Shown here: positions 30,811 to 38,252 of the stretch, piece by piece
How positions within the stretch are numbered: the first letter of the stretch is position 1
How the letters are laid out: every line of letters starts with the position of its first letter
NCBI RefSeq assembly: GCF_001676875.1
Contig: NZ_JYKA01000003.1
Location: forward strand, 248,001-312,000
Reading direction: 5' to 3'
Source: Chromobacterium subtsugae
GTDB taxonomy: Bacteria; Pseudomonadota; Gammaproteobacteria; Burkholderiales; Chromobacteriaceae
Length of the DNA: 64,000 bases
The notes under the pieces: model-generated
What the model saw: the letters and a program-made list of their open reading frames with translations, nothing else
Told to the model about the DNA's origin: nothing
The model's database searches: none
Translations under genes and position numbers: made by a program

Positions 30811-30841
30811 ACATCATCGCTTACGTTTACGTAAGCGTCAA
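30811..30841 (-). promoter_or_regulatory. liu operon promoter with LiuR operator
   Basis: CGCTTACGTTTACGTAAGCG (30818-30837) has perfect 9-base arms around TT. On the minus strand it fills the 19-base spacer between TTGACG (-35, 30836-30841) and TGATGT (-10, 30811-30816). Long spacers with a central dyad are the hallmark of MerR-family activators such as LiuR. Confidence 0.8.
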
Positions 30842-30882
30842 TATGTCGCCATGATGAGGAGCCGACTGGGCACGGCGGGCGC

Positions 30883-31353
30883 TTATTCGCGATTGATCAC
30901 ATGGCGCAGGCTGCGGTCTTCGCTGATCAGCATGTCTTTCATGGGCTGCGGCAGGATGCGCAGCTCGCCGAGCTGCTCGCGGCTGAACCAGTCGAACTCC
31001 AGGCGAGCGCCGCCGTCTTCGATTGCGAACGGCGTGGCGCGGCTAGGCAGCGCGGAGCCCGCGGCCAGATGAGTCTGGAAATACAAGCCCAGCTCATGGT
31101 TGCGCTGGCCGCCCGCGCTGAAGAAGTTTTCAATCAGCATGACCATCTCGCCGCAACGCACGGCTTCGCCCAGCTCCTCCAGCATTTCTCGTTCCACCGT
31201 TTTGGCCGCTTCCTCGTCGGGGTCTACACGGCCGCCGGGCAGGGTCCAGAAATCGTCGCGGATCAGGCGGTGCAGCAAGACCTTGCCCTCATGCTCGATG
31301 ATGGCGGCGGCGCGCAGATTGAAACGGGTGCCGGCTATGTCGACGCTGATCAC
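30883..31353 (-). CDS. Nudix hydrolase
   Basis: 156 residues with a complete Nudix box: Gly41, Glu47, Arg55-Glu56, Glu59-Glu60, Gly62 (G-x5-E-x7-RE-U-x-EE-x-G). The front strands [22 protein letters not shown] are typical of small nucleoside-diphosphate-derivative hydrolases. Substrate not predictable. Divergent from the yaiI-like gene and tail-to-liuA-promoter. Confidence 0.85.
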   Translation of the reverse strand: MISVDIAGTRFNLRAAAIIEHEGKVLLHRLIRDDFWTLPGGRVDPDEEAAKTVEREMLEELGEAVRCGEMVMLIENFFSAGGQRNHELGLYFQTHLAAGSALPSRATPFAIEDGGARLEFDWFSREQLGELRILPQPMKDMLISEDRSLRHVINRE

Positions 31354-31458
31354 TTGCTATCTCCTTGGCATTTTTGGCGGGCGCGCAGCATAGCGCTTTC
31401 TCCCGTCATGGACAAGGGCAGGTATCATGGCGGCCTGTTGATAGAGAAAGAAGCCGAC

Positions 31459-31905
31459 ATGACGATCTGGGTAGACGCCGATGCCTGTCCCAAGGTGATA
31501 CGGGAAGTGTTGTTCCGCGCGGCGCAGCGCACCGGCGTGGAGTTGGTGTTGGTCGCCAACCAGCTGCTGACGGTGCCAAAGGCGCCGAACATCCGCGCGC
31601 TGCAAGTGCCCAAGGGCTTCGATGTGGCGGACAATGAGATCGCCCGCCGCATCGAGCCGACCGATTTGCTGATCACCGGCGACATTCCGCTGGCGTCCGA
31701 GGTTCTGGCCAAGGGCGCGCAGGCGCTGAACTGGCGCGGCGAGGCGTTTTCCAAGGAAACCATCGCCGCGCAACTGACGATGCGCGATTTCATGGACAAT
31801 CTGCGCGCCAGCGGCGTGCAGACCGAGGGACCGCCGCCTTTGAGCCAGGCCGACCGGCAGGCCTTCGCACGCCAGCTGGACATCTGGCTGGCGAAGCGGC
31901 GCTAG
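31459..31905 (+). CDS. YaiI/YqxD family protein (UPF0178, DUF188)
   Basis: 148 residues from the ATG at 31459, which matches the family N-terminus [20 protein letters not shown]. Other family marks are [33 protein letters not shown] and [11 protein letters not shown]. The fold is PIN/NYN-nuclease-like with conserved aspartates, but the activity has not been shown. Single gene followed by a hairpin. Confidence 0.88.
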   Translation: MTIWVDADACPKVIREVLFRAAQRTGVELVLVANQLLTVPKAPNIRALQVPKGFDVADNEIARRIEPTDLLITGDIPLASEVLAKGAQALNWRGEAFSKETIAAQLTMRDFMDNLRASGVQTEGPPPLSQADRQAFARQLDIWLAKRR

Positions 31906-31910
31906 GGGGG

Positions 31911-31936
31911 AAGCCCGGCTTGAGCCGGGCATTATG
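31911..31936 (+). terminator. Probable terminator of the yaiI-like gene
   Basis: GCCCGGCT and AGCCGGGC form an 8-bp stem; the following ATTATG is only a weak T-rich tail. Confidence 0.5.
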
Positions 31937-32058
31937 CCAAGTAGTGGCCGCAGAGGGGATGATTTGTGGTGCAGCTTCCGCCAGTAGGCGGGTCAGGGGG
32001 CTGCGCGGCCAGCCCCCCGACACCCCCAGGCCGCCCCGACAGCGCGTCGAAACCCCGT

Positions 32059-32187
32059 CTTCAAAGCCATTTCCAAGGAGCCGCCGGAACTACATGCGTG
32101 CGAATCTCTGATTCGCTCAGCAGTACGCGCTACCGTCGCGCGGCGTCGAACAACCGGCGTCTTAAAACCTCGGAAATGGCTTCGAAG
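32059..32187. mobile_element. 129-bp inverted-repeat (MITE-like) element
   Basis: CTTCAAAGCCATTTCCAAGG at the left and, inverted, CTTCGAAGCCATTTCCGAGG at the right match at 18 of 20 positions. Inside are nested CGCCGG/CCGGCG arms and a perfect GCGAATC-TCT-GATTCGC hairpin (32100-32116). There is no ORF. The architecture resembles Correia-type elements, but sequence similarity to the one at 29490 is weak. Confidence 0.6.
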
Positions 32188-32292
32188 CCGGCTAGCGCTG
32201 ACGGGGATGACGCACATCGGTTCGGTTTCACAGCATTTGTATAAGTTGTCGCCAAATTGATTGATCGTCAAAGCGGTATCCGCCATTTATGC

Positions 32293-32317
32293 AAAAGCCC
32301 CCGAATCCGGGGGCTTT
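32293..32317 (-). terminator. Rho-independent terminator of yhjX
   Basis: AAAGCCCCCG and CGGGGGCTTT pair around AATC; four T follow on the minus strand. Confidence 0.85.
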
Positions 32318-32340
32318 GTCTTGTCTGGGAGGCGAGAGAC

Positions 32341-33564
32341 TCAGGCCTTGCCCAGATGCGGTTCGGCGTCGAATTCTTCCTTGTCGGCTTGGGCCGCGCC
32401 CGGCTGGCGGATGGTCAGCGAGAACAGCAGGGCGACGATCAGCAGCGCCAGAATCAGGTGGAAGGTGGCGAGGAAGCCGCCGAACAGCGAGGCCACGATG
32501 GAGCCGACGATGCTGCCGATACCGAAGCCCAGGTAGATCACGCCGTAGTTCTTGGTCAGGTTGTTCAGGCCGAAGAAATCGCTGACCAGCGAAGGGTAGA
32601 CGGTGATGGTGCCGCCGAAGCTGAATGCGATGCAGGCGATAGCGGCGAAGAACAGGCCGGCGTTGAGCGGGGCGAACAGCAGGGTCAGCATGCCGGCCAG
32701 CGCGGCCACTTGGGCGATGGTGATGACGCGGATGCGCGGCATCTTGTCGGACAGCACCCCCAGCACCAGGCGGCCGGACAGGTTGGCCACGGCGATCACG
32801 GCGACGGCGTTGGCGGCGGTGGTGGCCGACAGGTGGACGAAGCTCTCGCCGATGTCCTTGGCCACACCGATCACGTACAGGCCGCTCATGCACACGGTCA
32901 GGAACATCAGCGCCAGCATCCAGTACTGCGGCTGGCGCATCGCCTCGGCCAGCGTGAAGTCGCGGCTGCCGCCGGTTTGCGCGGCGGCCGGCTGTTGCGG
33001 CGCGTCAGTCATCAGCAGGGCGCCTGCCACCACCATGGCCATGGCGATCAGGCCCCACAGCTGGAAAGTGGCTTCCAGGCTGAAATGCGACAGCAGCGCC
33101 AGGTTGATGAACTTGAAGCCCAGGCTGCCCAGGCCGTAAGCGCCGATGGCGCAGGCCGAGATCAGGCCCTTGCGCTCCGGGAACCATTTCACGCAATTGG
33201 ACAGCGACATCAGGTAGCCGGCGCCGTCGGCGAAGCCCACCAGCAAACCGGCGCACAGGTAGAGCATGATCAGGCTGCCGGCATGCGAGGTCAGGTAAAA
33301 GCCCAGGCCCAGCAGCAGGCCGGAGGCGATGGCCACCTTGCGCACGCCGAAGCGCTCCTGCAATTTGCCGGCCATCGACGACGCCACCGCCAGCGCGAGG
33401 CTGAGCAGGCCGAAGGCGAAAGCCACCTGGCTGACCGGCTCGCCCAGCTTGTGCGACAGCTGGGCGTTGAACAGGCTCCAGGTATAGACGGAACCCAGCG
33501 CGAACTGGGTGAGGACGGTACCGGCCAGGGTACGGTAGCGGATGGCGTTGCTTGAGGCGTTCAT
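32341..33564 (-). CDS. yhjX: YhjX-type MFS transporter (OFA family)
   Basis: 407 residues, 12 membrane segments. Long stretches agree with E. coli YhjX, including TQFALGSVYTWSLFNAQLS, VSQVAFAFGLLSL, SNCVKWFPERKGLISACAIG, SGLYVIGVAKDI and SLVSDFFGLNNLTKNYGVIY. In E. coli YhjX is made in response to pyruvate under the YpdA/YpdB system; homologues of both regulators lie 560 bases away here. Likely substrate is pyruvate or another small carboxylate. The promoter holds two YpdB-type direct repeats. Confidence 0.92.
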   Translation of the reverse strand: MNASSNAIRYRTLAGTVLTQFALGSVYTWSLFNAQLSHKLGEPVSQVAFAFGLLSLALAVASSMAGKLQERFGVRKVAIASGLLLGLGFYLTSHAGSLIMLYLCAGLLVGFADGAGYLMSLSNCVKWFPERKGLISACAIGAYGLGSLGFKFINLALLSHFSLEATFQLWGLIAMAMVVAGALLMTDAPQQPAAAQTGGSRDFTLAEAMRQPQYWMLALMFLTVCMSGLYVIGVAKDIGESFVHLSATTAANAVAVIAVANLSGRLVLGVLSDKMPRIRVITIAQVAALAGMLTLLFAPLNAGLFFAAIACIAFSFGGTITVYPSLVSDFFGLNNLTKNYGVIYLGFGIGSIVGSIVASLFGGFLATFHLILALLIVALLFSLTIRQPGAAQADKEEFDAEPHLGKA

Positions 33565-33573
33565 GGCGCTGCT

Positions 33574-33624
33574 CGCTTATAAAGTCATTACTGTTGGCAT
33601 GACTATAAGCCCGCGCTTATAAAG
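33574..33624 (-). repeat. Repeated CGCTTATAAAG boxes in the yhjX promoter
   Basis: The 11-mer occurs at 33574-33584 and 33614-33624, 40 bases apart. Read on the minus strand each contains a TATAAG that could serve as a -10 box, so yhjX may have two promoters or a factor bound at both. Confidence 0.4.
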
Positions 33625-33640
33625 GCGGCGCAGCGTGGGA

Positions 33641-33671
33641 ATGAAATGCAGACGATGGGGAATGAAATGCA
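33641..33671 (-). promoter_or_regulatory. YpdB-type direct repeats upstream of yhjX
   Basis: On the minus strand TGCATTTCAT occurs twice (33662-33671 and 33641-33650) with exactly 11 bases between, placing both on one DNA face. The E. coli YpdB site, as I recall it, is GGCATTTCAT-N11-GGCATTTCAT; each repeat here differs only in the first base. They lie just upstream of the candidate -10 boxes. Confidence 0.8.
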
Positions 33672-33747
33672 ATCGGGGGGGCATCAGTCACAATGCGGCT
33701 GAATGGGCGACGCTACTGAAGCGGTAAAATCTTGATACGGAGGGAGG

Positions 33748-34146
33748 ATGGACTTTCAGTTCGAGTTTGACTGCAACGGGGTGGATGGCAGTCGACCGTT
33801 GCTTTATTTATGGGATGTGGGCGGCCGTCTTTACATTGGGAAGGCGAGCCGAGGAAGTAAACGTCCGTTGAAGCATTACGCGCGAAACGTGAGCCGCTTG
33901 TTGGCCGGCCAGCCGTACCGTCGAGGCAAGCCGAATGGTTTTAGGAAAGTGCATCTAGCCATGCAGGCTGCCGTATTGCAGTCGCAACGGATCAGGCTGG
34001 TGCTATTGAAAAACGTCGAGCTTGCACGAATTAATGAAGAAGAACTGACGGCAATTAAACAGTATGGTTGTGAGTTGAATGAGCAATGGCCGCGGGGTTG
34101 TTTGTTGACTCAATGGCCTAGCGCTAGAGATGCATCAGCTGCCTGA
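33748..34146 (+). CDS. GIY-YIG-like small protein
   Basis: 132 residues, start ATG after GGAGGGAGG. The N-terminal part reads LLYLWDVGGRLYIGKASRGSKRPLKHY, which matches the GIY...YIG...R/K...H layout of GIY-YIG nucleases, and RINEEELTAIKQYG supplies the late conserved glutamate. The usual GIY is LLY here. No second domain. Base composition is lower in GC than the neighbours, and the gene overlaps the ypdB 3' end by 23 bases on the other strand, which suggests late insertion. Could be a stand-alone nuclease or an inactive relative. Confidence 0.55.
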   Translation: MDFQFEFDCNGVDGSRPLLYLWDVGGRLYIGKASRGSKRPLKHYARNVSRLLAGQPYRRGKPNGFRKVHLAMQAAVLQSQRIRLVLLKNVELARINEEELTAIKQYGCELNEQWPRGCLLTQWPSARDASAA

Positions 34147-34870
34147 ACGCCTTGATATTGCTGCGGCTGACCGGGATTTCCGCCTTCAGGTCGTACAGTT
34201 TGATGATGTAGGTGCTGTTCTGCCACGGCGCGATTTCGCGGATCTTGTGGATGTTGACGCAGAAAGAGCGGTGGCAGCGGAAGAAGCTGTCGGCCGGCAG
34301 CCGCGACACGAATTCGCTGATGCTCATCGCCATCACGTAGCGGTCGCGGGCGGTGTAGACTAGGGTGACTTTCTCGTCGGCCTCCACGTAGTAGATGTCG
34401 TCGCAGGGGGTGACGATGATGCTGTCGCCCTTGGCCAGGTTGACGGTGCGGCTGGCCGGCGCGGCGTCGGCGGCCGGGGCGCTTGCCGCGGCGGCGGGCG
34501 GCGGCGCCGGCTCCAGCGCTTCCAGCTTGTGCAGCACGTGGGCGATGCGCTGTTCGTTGTAGGGCTTGAGGATGTAGTCGAAGGCCTCCACTTCGAACGC
34601 TTCCACCGCGAATTCCTTGTAGGCGGTGACGAAAACGATGCGCGGCGGACGGGTGGTCTTGTGCAGGTTCTTGGCCAAGAGCAAGCCGTCTATCGACGGG
34701 ATGTGGATGTCGAGAAACACCACGTCCACCTCGTTTTCCTGCAGAAACTTGAATGCCTCCAGGCCGTCCTCGACGCTGGCCAGGATCTCGATGCCGCTAT
34801 GCTCGCGGATCAGGTAGGCCAGCTCCTGGCGCGCCAGGTATTCGTCTTCCACAATCAGCGCCTTCAGCAT
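34124..34870 (-). CDS. ypdB: LytTR-family response regulator (YpdB/BtsR type)
   Basis: 248 residues. Receiver domain with phospho-acceptor Asp54 (FLDIHIP), Thr82 and Lys102 (LKP); then an Ala/Pro-rich linker (about 121-140) and a C-terminal LytTR DNA-binding domain (RTVNLAKGDSIIV to AFRQLMHL). Its ATG overlaps the stop of the kinase gene by 7 bases. The adjacent yhjX promoter carries its expected repeats, which favours YpdB over BtsR. Confidence 0.85.
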   Translation of the reverse strand: MLKALIVEDEYLARQELAYLIREHSGIEILASVEDGLEAFKFLQENEVDVVFLDIHIPSIDGLLLAKNLHKTTRPPRIVFVTAYKEFAVEAFEVEAFDYILKPYNEQRIAHVLHKLEALEPAPPPAAAASAPAADAAPASRTVNLAKGDSIIVTPCDDIYYVEADEKVTLVYTARDRYVMAMSISEFVSRLPADSFFRCHRSFCVNIHKIREIAPWQNSTYIIKLYDLKAEIPVSRSNIKAFRQLMHL

Positions 34871-36537
34871 GCCGCCTCCTCCGCCGGCAGGTCGAAGCAT
34901 ACCGCGGTGCCGGGCTCCAGCCGCGTCAGCCGCAGGCCCTCGCCGTACAAAAGCTTCACCCGCTCGTTGACGTTCATCAGCCCGATGCTGCGGCTCTCCA
35001 CCTTGCCGTCGGCGATGCCGTCTATCACTTCCTGGCTGATGCCGTAGCCGCTGTCTCGCACGCAGACATGGATGCGCGCGCCGTCGCGCTTCACCGCGAT
35101 GCACACCTCGCCCGGCCCCTTGCGCGGCTGGATGCCGTGCAGGATGGCGTTTTCCACCAAGGGCTGCAGCAACAGGCTGGGCACCCGCACATGCACGTCG
35201 TCGACGTCGAACACCACTTTCAACTTGTCGCCGAAGCGCGCCTGCTCGATGGCGACGTAGTCGCGCACCTGCTTCAGCTCTTCCTGGATGTCGATCAGCG
35301 TGTCGCCCAGCGACAGGTTGTAGCGCAGGTAGTCGGCCAGCTTGGCGATCAGCTGGCGCGCTTCCGACGGCTGGATGCGGATCAGCGACGAGATGGCGTT
35401 CAGCGCGTTGAACAGGAAGTGCGGGTTGATCTTGCTTTGCAGCGCGGCGAATTCGGCCTTGCGCGCCATTTCCTGCAGCTGCTTGATCCGCGACGCCTCC
35501 ATCTGGGTGGAGATCAGCTGCGACAGGCCGACGGCCAGCTCGCGCAGCGAACTGGTGATGCCGCCGCTCTTGCGATAGAAGATTTTCAGCGTGCCGGTGA
35601 CGCGGGCGTTTTCGCGCAGCGGGATGATGATGACCGAGTGGAAGTCGGCCACCCGGTAGCGCTGCAGATTGTTCTCGATGATGATCTGGTCCTGTTGCAC
35701 CGCCTGGCGGGTGATTTCGCCGATGGCGGAGTGGGCGGCCGGTTCGTAGTAGTCCTTGCCCAGGCCGACATAAGCCTGCACGTCGGCGGTGTCGGTGATG
35801 GCCACCGCGTCGGCGCCGATGTGGTTGCGGATCACCGTGCACACCTCCACCAGCGCGTCGCGGTCCACGTTCTGGAAATAGGGCAGGGTCTGGTTGGCGA
35901 TGGTCAGCGCCAGCTTGGCCTGGCGCGCCGCCAGCAGCTCCTTTTCGTCATCCAGGTCTTGCACCAGCTTGATGACCAGGCCGATGCAGACGGTGCCGGT
36001 GATCATCGGGTAGGCGATATGGCCGACGATGGCGCGGCCGATGGCCGGCTCGGTGAACCACAGGATCAGCGCCATGGTCAGGCTCTCGCAGGCTATGCCG
36101 GCGGCCACGCCGTACAGCCACAGCCGGCGGCGGCCGGCGCGGAAATGGATGATGGTGGCGAGCAAGCCGGCGCAGATGCTGGAGATCAGGCAGGGCAGCG
36201 AGGTATAGCCGTGGATGTCTATCAAATAACGGTGCAGGCCGGAGACGATGCCTGCCGGTATGCCCACCCAGGGGCCGAACAAGATGCCGCCGGCCAGGAT
36301 GGCGATGGTGCGGACATTGACCAGCGAGCCGTCCACCGGAATGCCGGTATAGGTGCTGAACACGGCGAACAGGCAGAACAGCAGCGACACGCCGGCCAAT
36401 TCCGCCGGGGTGTGGCGTTGCTGGCGCAACAGGTCCTGGAACGGCCGGATGCGGGTGAGGAAGAACAGCGCCATCAGCATCAGCGCCGCGCGCTCGAACA
36501 CCGCGAGCAGCAACATATTCGGGTTGTTTTCTATCAT
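34864..36537 (-). CDS. ypdA: LytS-type sensor histidine kinase (YpdA type)
   Basis: 557 residues. About six N-terminal membrane segments form the 5TM-LYT sensor (GIPVDGSLVNVRTIAILAGG and GIVSGLHRY are typical), followed by a GAF domain (about 205-340), the His_kinase domain with phospho-His373 in NPHFLFNALNAISSL and an HATPase domain with the N box LVENAILHG (460-468) and DSGYGI (495-500). In E. coli this system senses pyruvate with low affinity. First gene of the ypdAB pair. Confidence 0.87.
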   Translation of the reverse strand: MIENNPNMLLLAVFERAALMLMALFFLTRIRPFQDLLRQQRHTPAELAGVSLLFCLFAVFSTYTGIPVDGSLVNVRTIAILAGGILFGPWVGIPAGIVSGLHRYLIDIHGYTSLPCLISSICAGLLATIIHFRAGRRRLWLYGVAAGIACESLTMALILWFTEPAIGRAIVGHIAYPMITGTVCIGLVIKLVQDLDDEKELLAARQAKLALTIANQTLPYFQNVDRDALVEVCTVIRNHIGADAVAITDTADVQAYVGLGKDYYEPAAHSAIGEITRQAVQQDQIIIENNLQRYRVADFHSVIIIPLRENARVTGTLKIFYRKSGGITSSLRELAVGLSQLISTQMEASRIKQLQEMARKAEFAALQSKINPHFLFNALNAISSLIRIQPSEARQLIAKLADYLRYNLSLGDTLIDIQEELKQVRDYVAIEQARFGDKLKVVFDVDDVHVRVPSLLLQPLVENAILHGIQPRKGPGEVCIAVKRDGARIHVCVRDSGYGISQEVIDGIADGKVESRSIGLMNVNERVKLLYGEGLRLTRLEPGTAVCFDLPAEEAAC

Positions 36538-36692
36538 CGGAAACAGAGCCGCGGCGGCGGCTGGGCAAGCGGTGAAAACGGAATGGTTGCCGTCATTTTA
36601 AAGCATGAGGGGGAAGGGAGCAGCCCGACGGCCAATAAAAGAACATGGGCATGCCGGGGCCGGAAGCCCGCAGGCCTCCGGCGATGGCGGGT

Positions 36693-37235
36693 TTACGCGC
36701 GGGTTTGGACCAGCGGGAAGTCCACCGCGGTGGCGGCGGCGTTGTTGATGTAGTTGGTCAGGATATTGAGCGCTACCACCGCTACGATTTCCAGCGTTTC
36801 CGCCTCATCGAATCCTGCCTCGCGCAAGGCCGCCAGCTCGGCGTCGGCCACGCGGCCGCGCTGTTCCGCCACATTCAGCGCGAAGCGCAGCGCGGCGGCC
36901 TGTTTGGCGTCGGCGCTGGAAAAATCGCGCGCGGCGACGATTTCGTCATCGCCGAGCCTGGCCACATGTTTGGCCAGATAGCTGTGGGCGGACAGGCAGT
37001 AGTCGCAGCCGTTGAATTCGGCTACCGCCAGCGCGATGCGCTCGCGCAGCGCGGCGCCCAGCCTGCCCTTGCCCAGCGCGCCGTTCAGCGACAGATACCC
37101 TTCCAGCGCGGCAGGGCTGTGGGCCAGCAGCTTCATCAGATTGGGCACCATGCCCAGTTGTTGTTGCACGGCGGCCAGCAGCGGCTGGCTGGCGGCGGGA
37201 ATGTGTTCGGGGGCGGGAATGGCGATGCGGTTCAT
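36693..37235 (-). CDS. AhpD-like/carboxymuconolactone decarboxylase family protein
   Basis: 180 residues from the ATG at 37235 (GGAG in front). The redox motif EFNGCDYCLSAHSYL carries the CxxC pair and the histidine of AhpD-type peroxidase partners. Such proteins reduce peroxides or act as thiol reductants. It faces a LysR gene across 117 bases holding a dyad operator, so it is the probable target of that regulator. Confidence 0.85.
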   Translation of the reverse strand: MNRIAIPAPEHIPAASQPLLAAVQQQLGMVPNLMKLLAHSPAALEGYLSLNGALGKGRLGAALRERIALAVAEFNGCDYCLSAHSYLAKHVARLGDDEIVAARDFSSADAKQAAALRFALNVAEQRGRVADAELAALREAGFDEAETLEIVAVVALNILTNYINNAAATAVDFPLVQTRA

Positions 37236-37289
37236 GGCAAGACTCCTGGGTGGATGCGGAACGTTTCCGCGATGGGTGTACTTTGCCAA

Positions 37290-37309
37290 ATTCTTCATTT
37301 TGGAAGAAT
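37290..37309. promoter_or_regulatory. LysR-type dyad between ahpD-like and lysR genes
   Basis: ATTCTTC-N6-GAAGAAT, perfect 7-base arms, with a second TTCTAGAA at 37317-37324. This fits the T-N11-A interrupted dyad of LysR regulators. Confidence 0.6.
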
Positions 37310-37352
37310 ATCTGTTTTCTAGAATGGATTATTTCAGTATGAGGAATAGCGG

Positions 37353-38252
37353 ATGGACCGATTCCACTTGATGAGCGTGTTCGTCGCCGTGGCTGAGGAA
37401 GAGGGTTTCGCCGGCGCGGCGCGCAGGCTGAAAGTGTCGCCGCCGGCGGTGACGCGCGCGGTGGCGGCGTTGGAGGAAAGCCTGGGTGTGCGTCTGCTTA
37501 ACCGGACCACGCGCTATGTCAGGGTGACCGAGGCCGGCGCGCGTTATCTGGACGACGCGCGCCGCATTCTGGCGGCGGTGGCCGAGGCGGAGGATGCGGC
37601 GGCGGGGGGCAACGCCGAGCCGAGTGGCCTGATCCGCCTGACCGCGCCGGTGTTGTTCGGCCGGCTGTACGTGATGCCGGCGGTGGTGGATTTTTTGCGC
37701 CAGCATCCGCTGGTGGAGGTGTCGGCGCAGCTGCGCGACAACGTGGTGAACCTGATGGAGGAGGGGCTGGACGCGGCGGTGCGCATCGGCCACTTGCCGG
37801 ATTCTTCGCTGCGCGCGCTCAAGGTGGGCGAGGTGAGGCGGCTGGTGTGCGCGGCGCCGGACTATCTGGCGCGCCATGGCGCGCCCGCCGCGCCTGAGGA
37901 TTTGCGGGAGCACACGGTGATTGCTTCCACCGCCGCGTCGACCTCGCTGGAGTGGAAATTCGGCGCGGACGGCGAGCGGCGGGTGCGGGTGAGGCCGCGG
38001 CTGACGGTCAGCGGCAACGACGCGGCGATAGACGCGGCGCTGAGCGGCTTCGGCTTGATCCGGGTGATGTCCTACCAGGTGGCGGAGGCGCTGGCGGCGG
38101 GCGAGCTGGAACGGGTGCTGACAGCTTACGAGAGCGCGCCGCTGCCGATACACATCGTCCATGCCGAAAGCCGTTACGGCTCGACGCGGATGCGCCGCTT
38201 CATCGACCTGCTGGCCGAACGGCTGCGCGCCGACCCGCGGCTTAAAGATTGA
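37353..38252 (+). CDS. LysR-family transcriptional regulator
   Basis: 299 residues. N-terminal winged helix-turn-helix (FVAVAEEEGFAGAARRLKVSPPAVTRAVAALEE, in part) and the LNRTTR segment of the LysR linker helix, followed by a substrate-binding-like effector domain of the CrgA/AaeR subgroup. Transcribed away from the AhpD-like gene, so probably its regulator. Its 3' end overlaps the convergent oxidoreductase gene by 11 bases. A ribosome site GAGGAA precedes the ATG. Confidence 0.9.
   Translation: MDRFHLMSVFVAVAEEEGFAGAARRLKVSPPAVTRAVAALEESLGVRLLNRTTRYVRVTEAGARYLDDARRILAAVAEAEDAAAGGNAEPSGLIRLTAPVLFGRLYVMPAVVDFLRQHPLVEVSAQLRDNVVNLMEEGLDAAVRIGHLPDSSLRALKVGEVRRLVCAAPDYLARHGAPAAPEDLREHTVIASTAASTSLEWKFGADGERRVRVRPRLTVSGNDAAIDAALSGFGLIRVMSYQVAEALAAGELERVLTAYESAPLPIHIVHAESRYGSTRMRRFIDLLAERLRADPRLKD

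Larger units (their letters stand above)
31906..32340. other. Gene-free region with two hairpins and an inverted-repeat element
   Basis: No ORF with coding character. Contents in order: a GCCCGGCT/AGCCGGGC hairpin (31913-31930, the likely terminator of the yaiI-like gene), a GGGGGCTG/CAGCCCCC hairpin (31996-32017), the 129-base inverted-repeat element at 32059-32187, and the yhjX terminator at 32293. Confidence 0.7.

Noticed and set aside
31906-32058. tRNA or CRISPR-like structure in the gap after the yaiI-like gene
   Set aside because: The hairpins are isolated; there is no T-loop signature, no repeated spacer pattern and no cas gene in the window.
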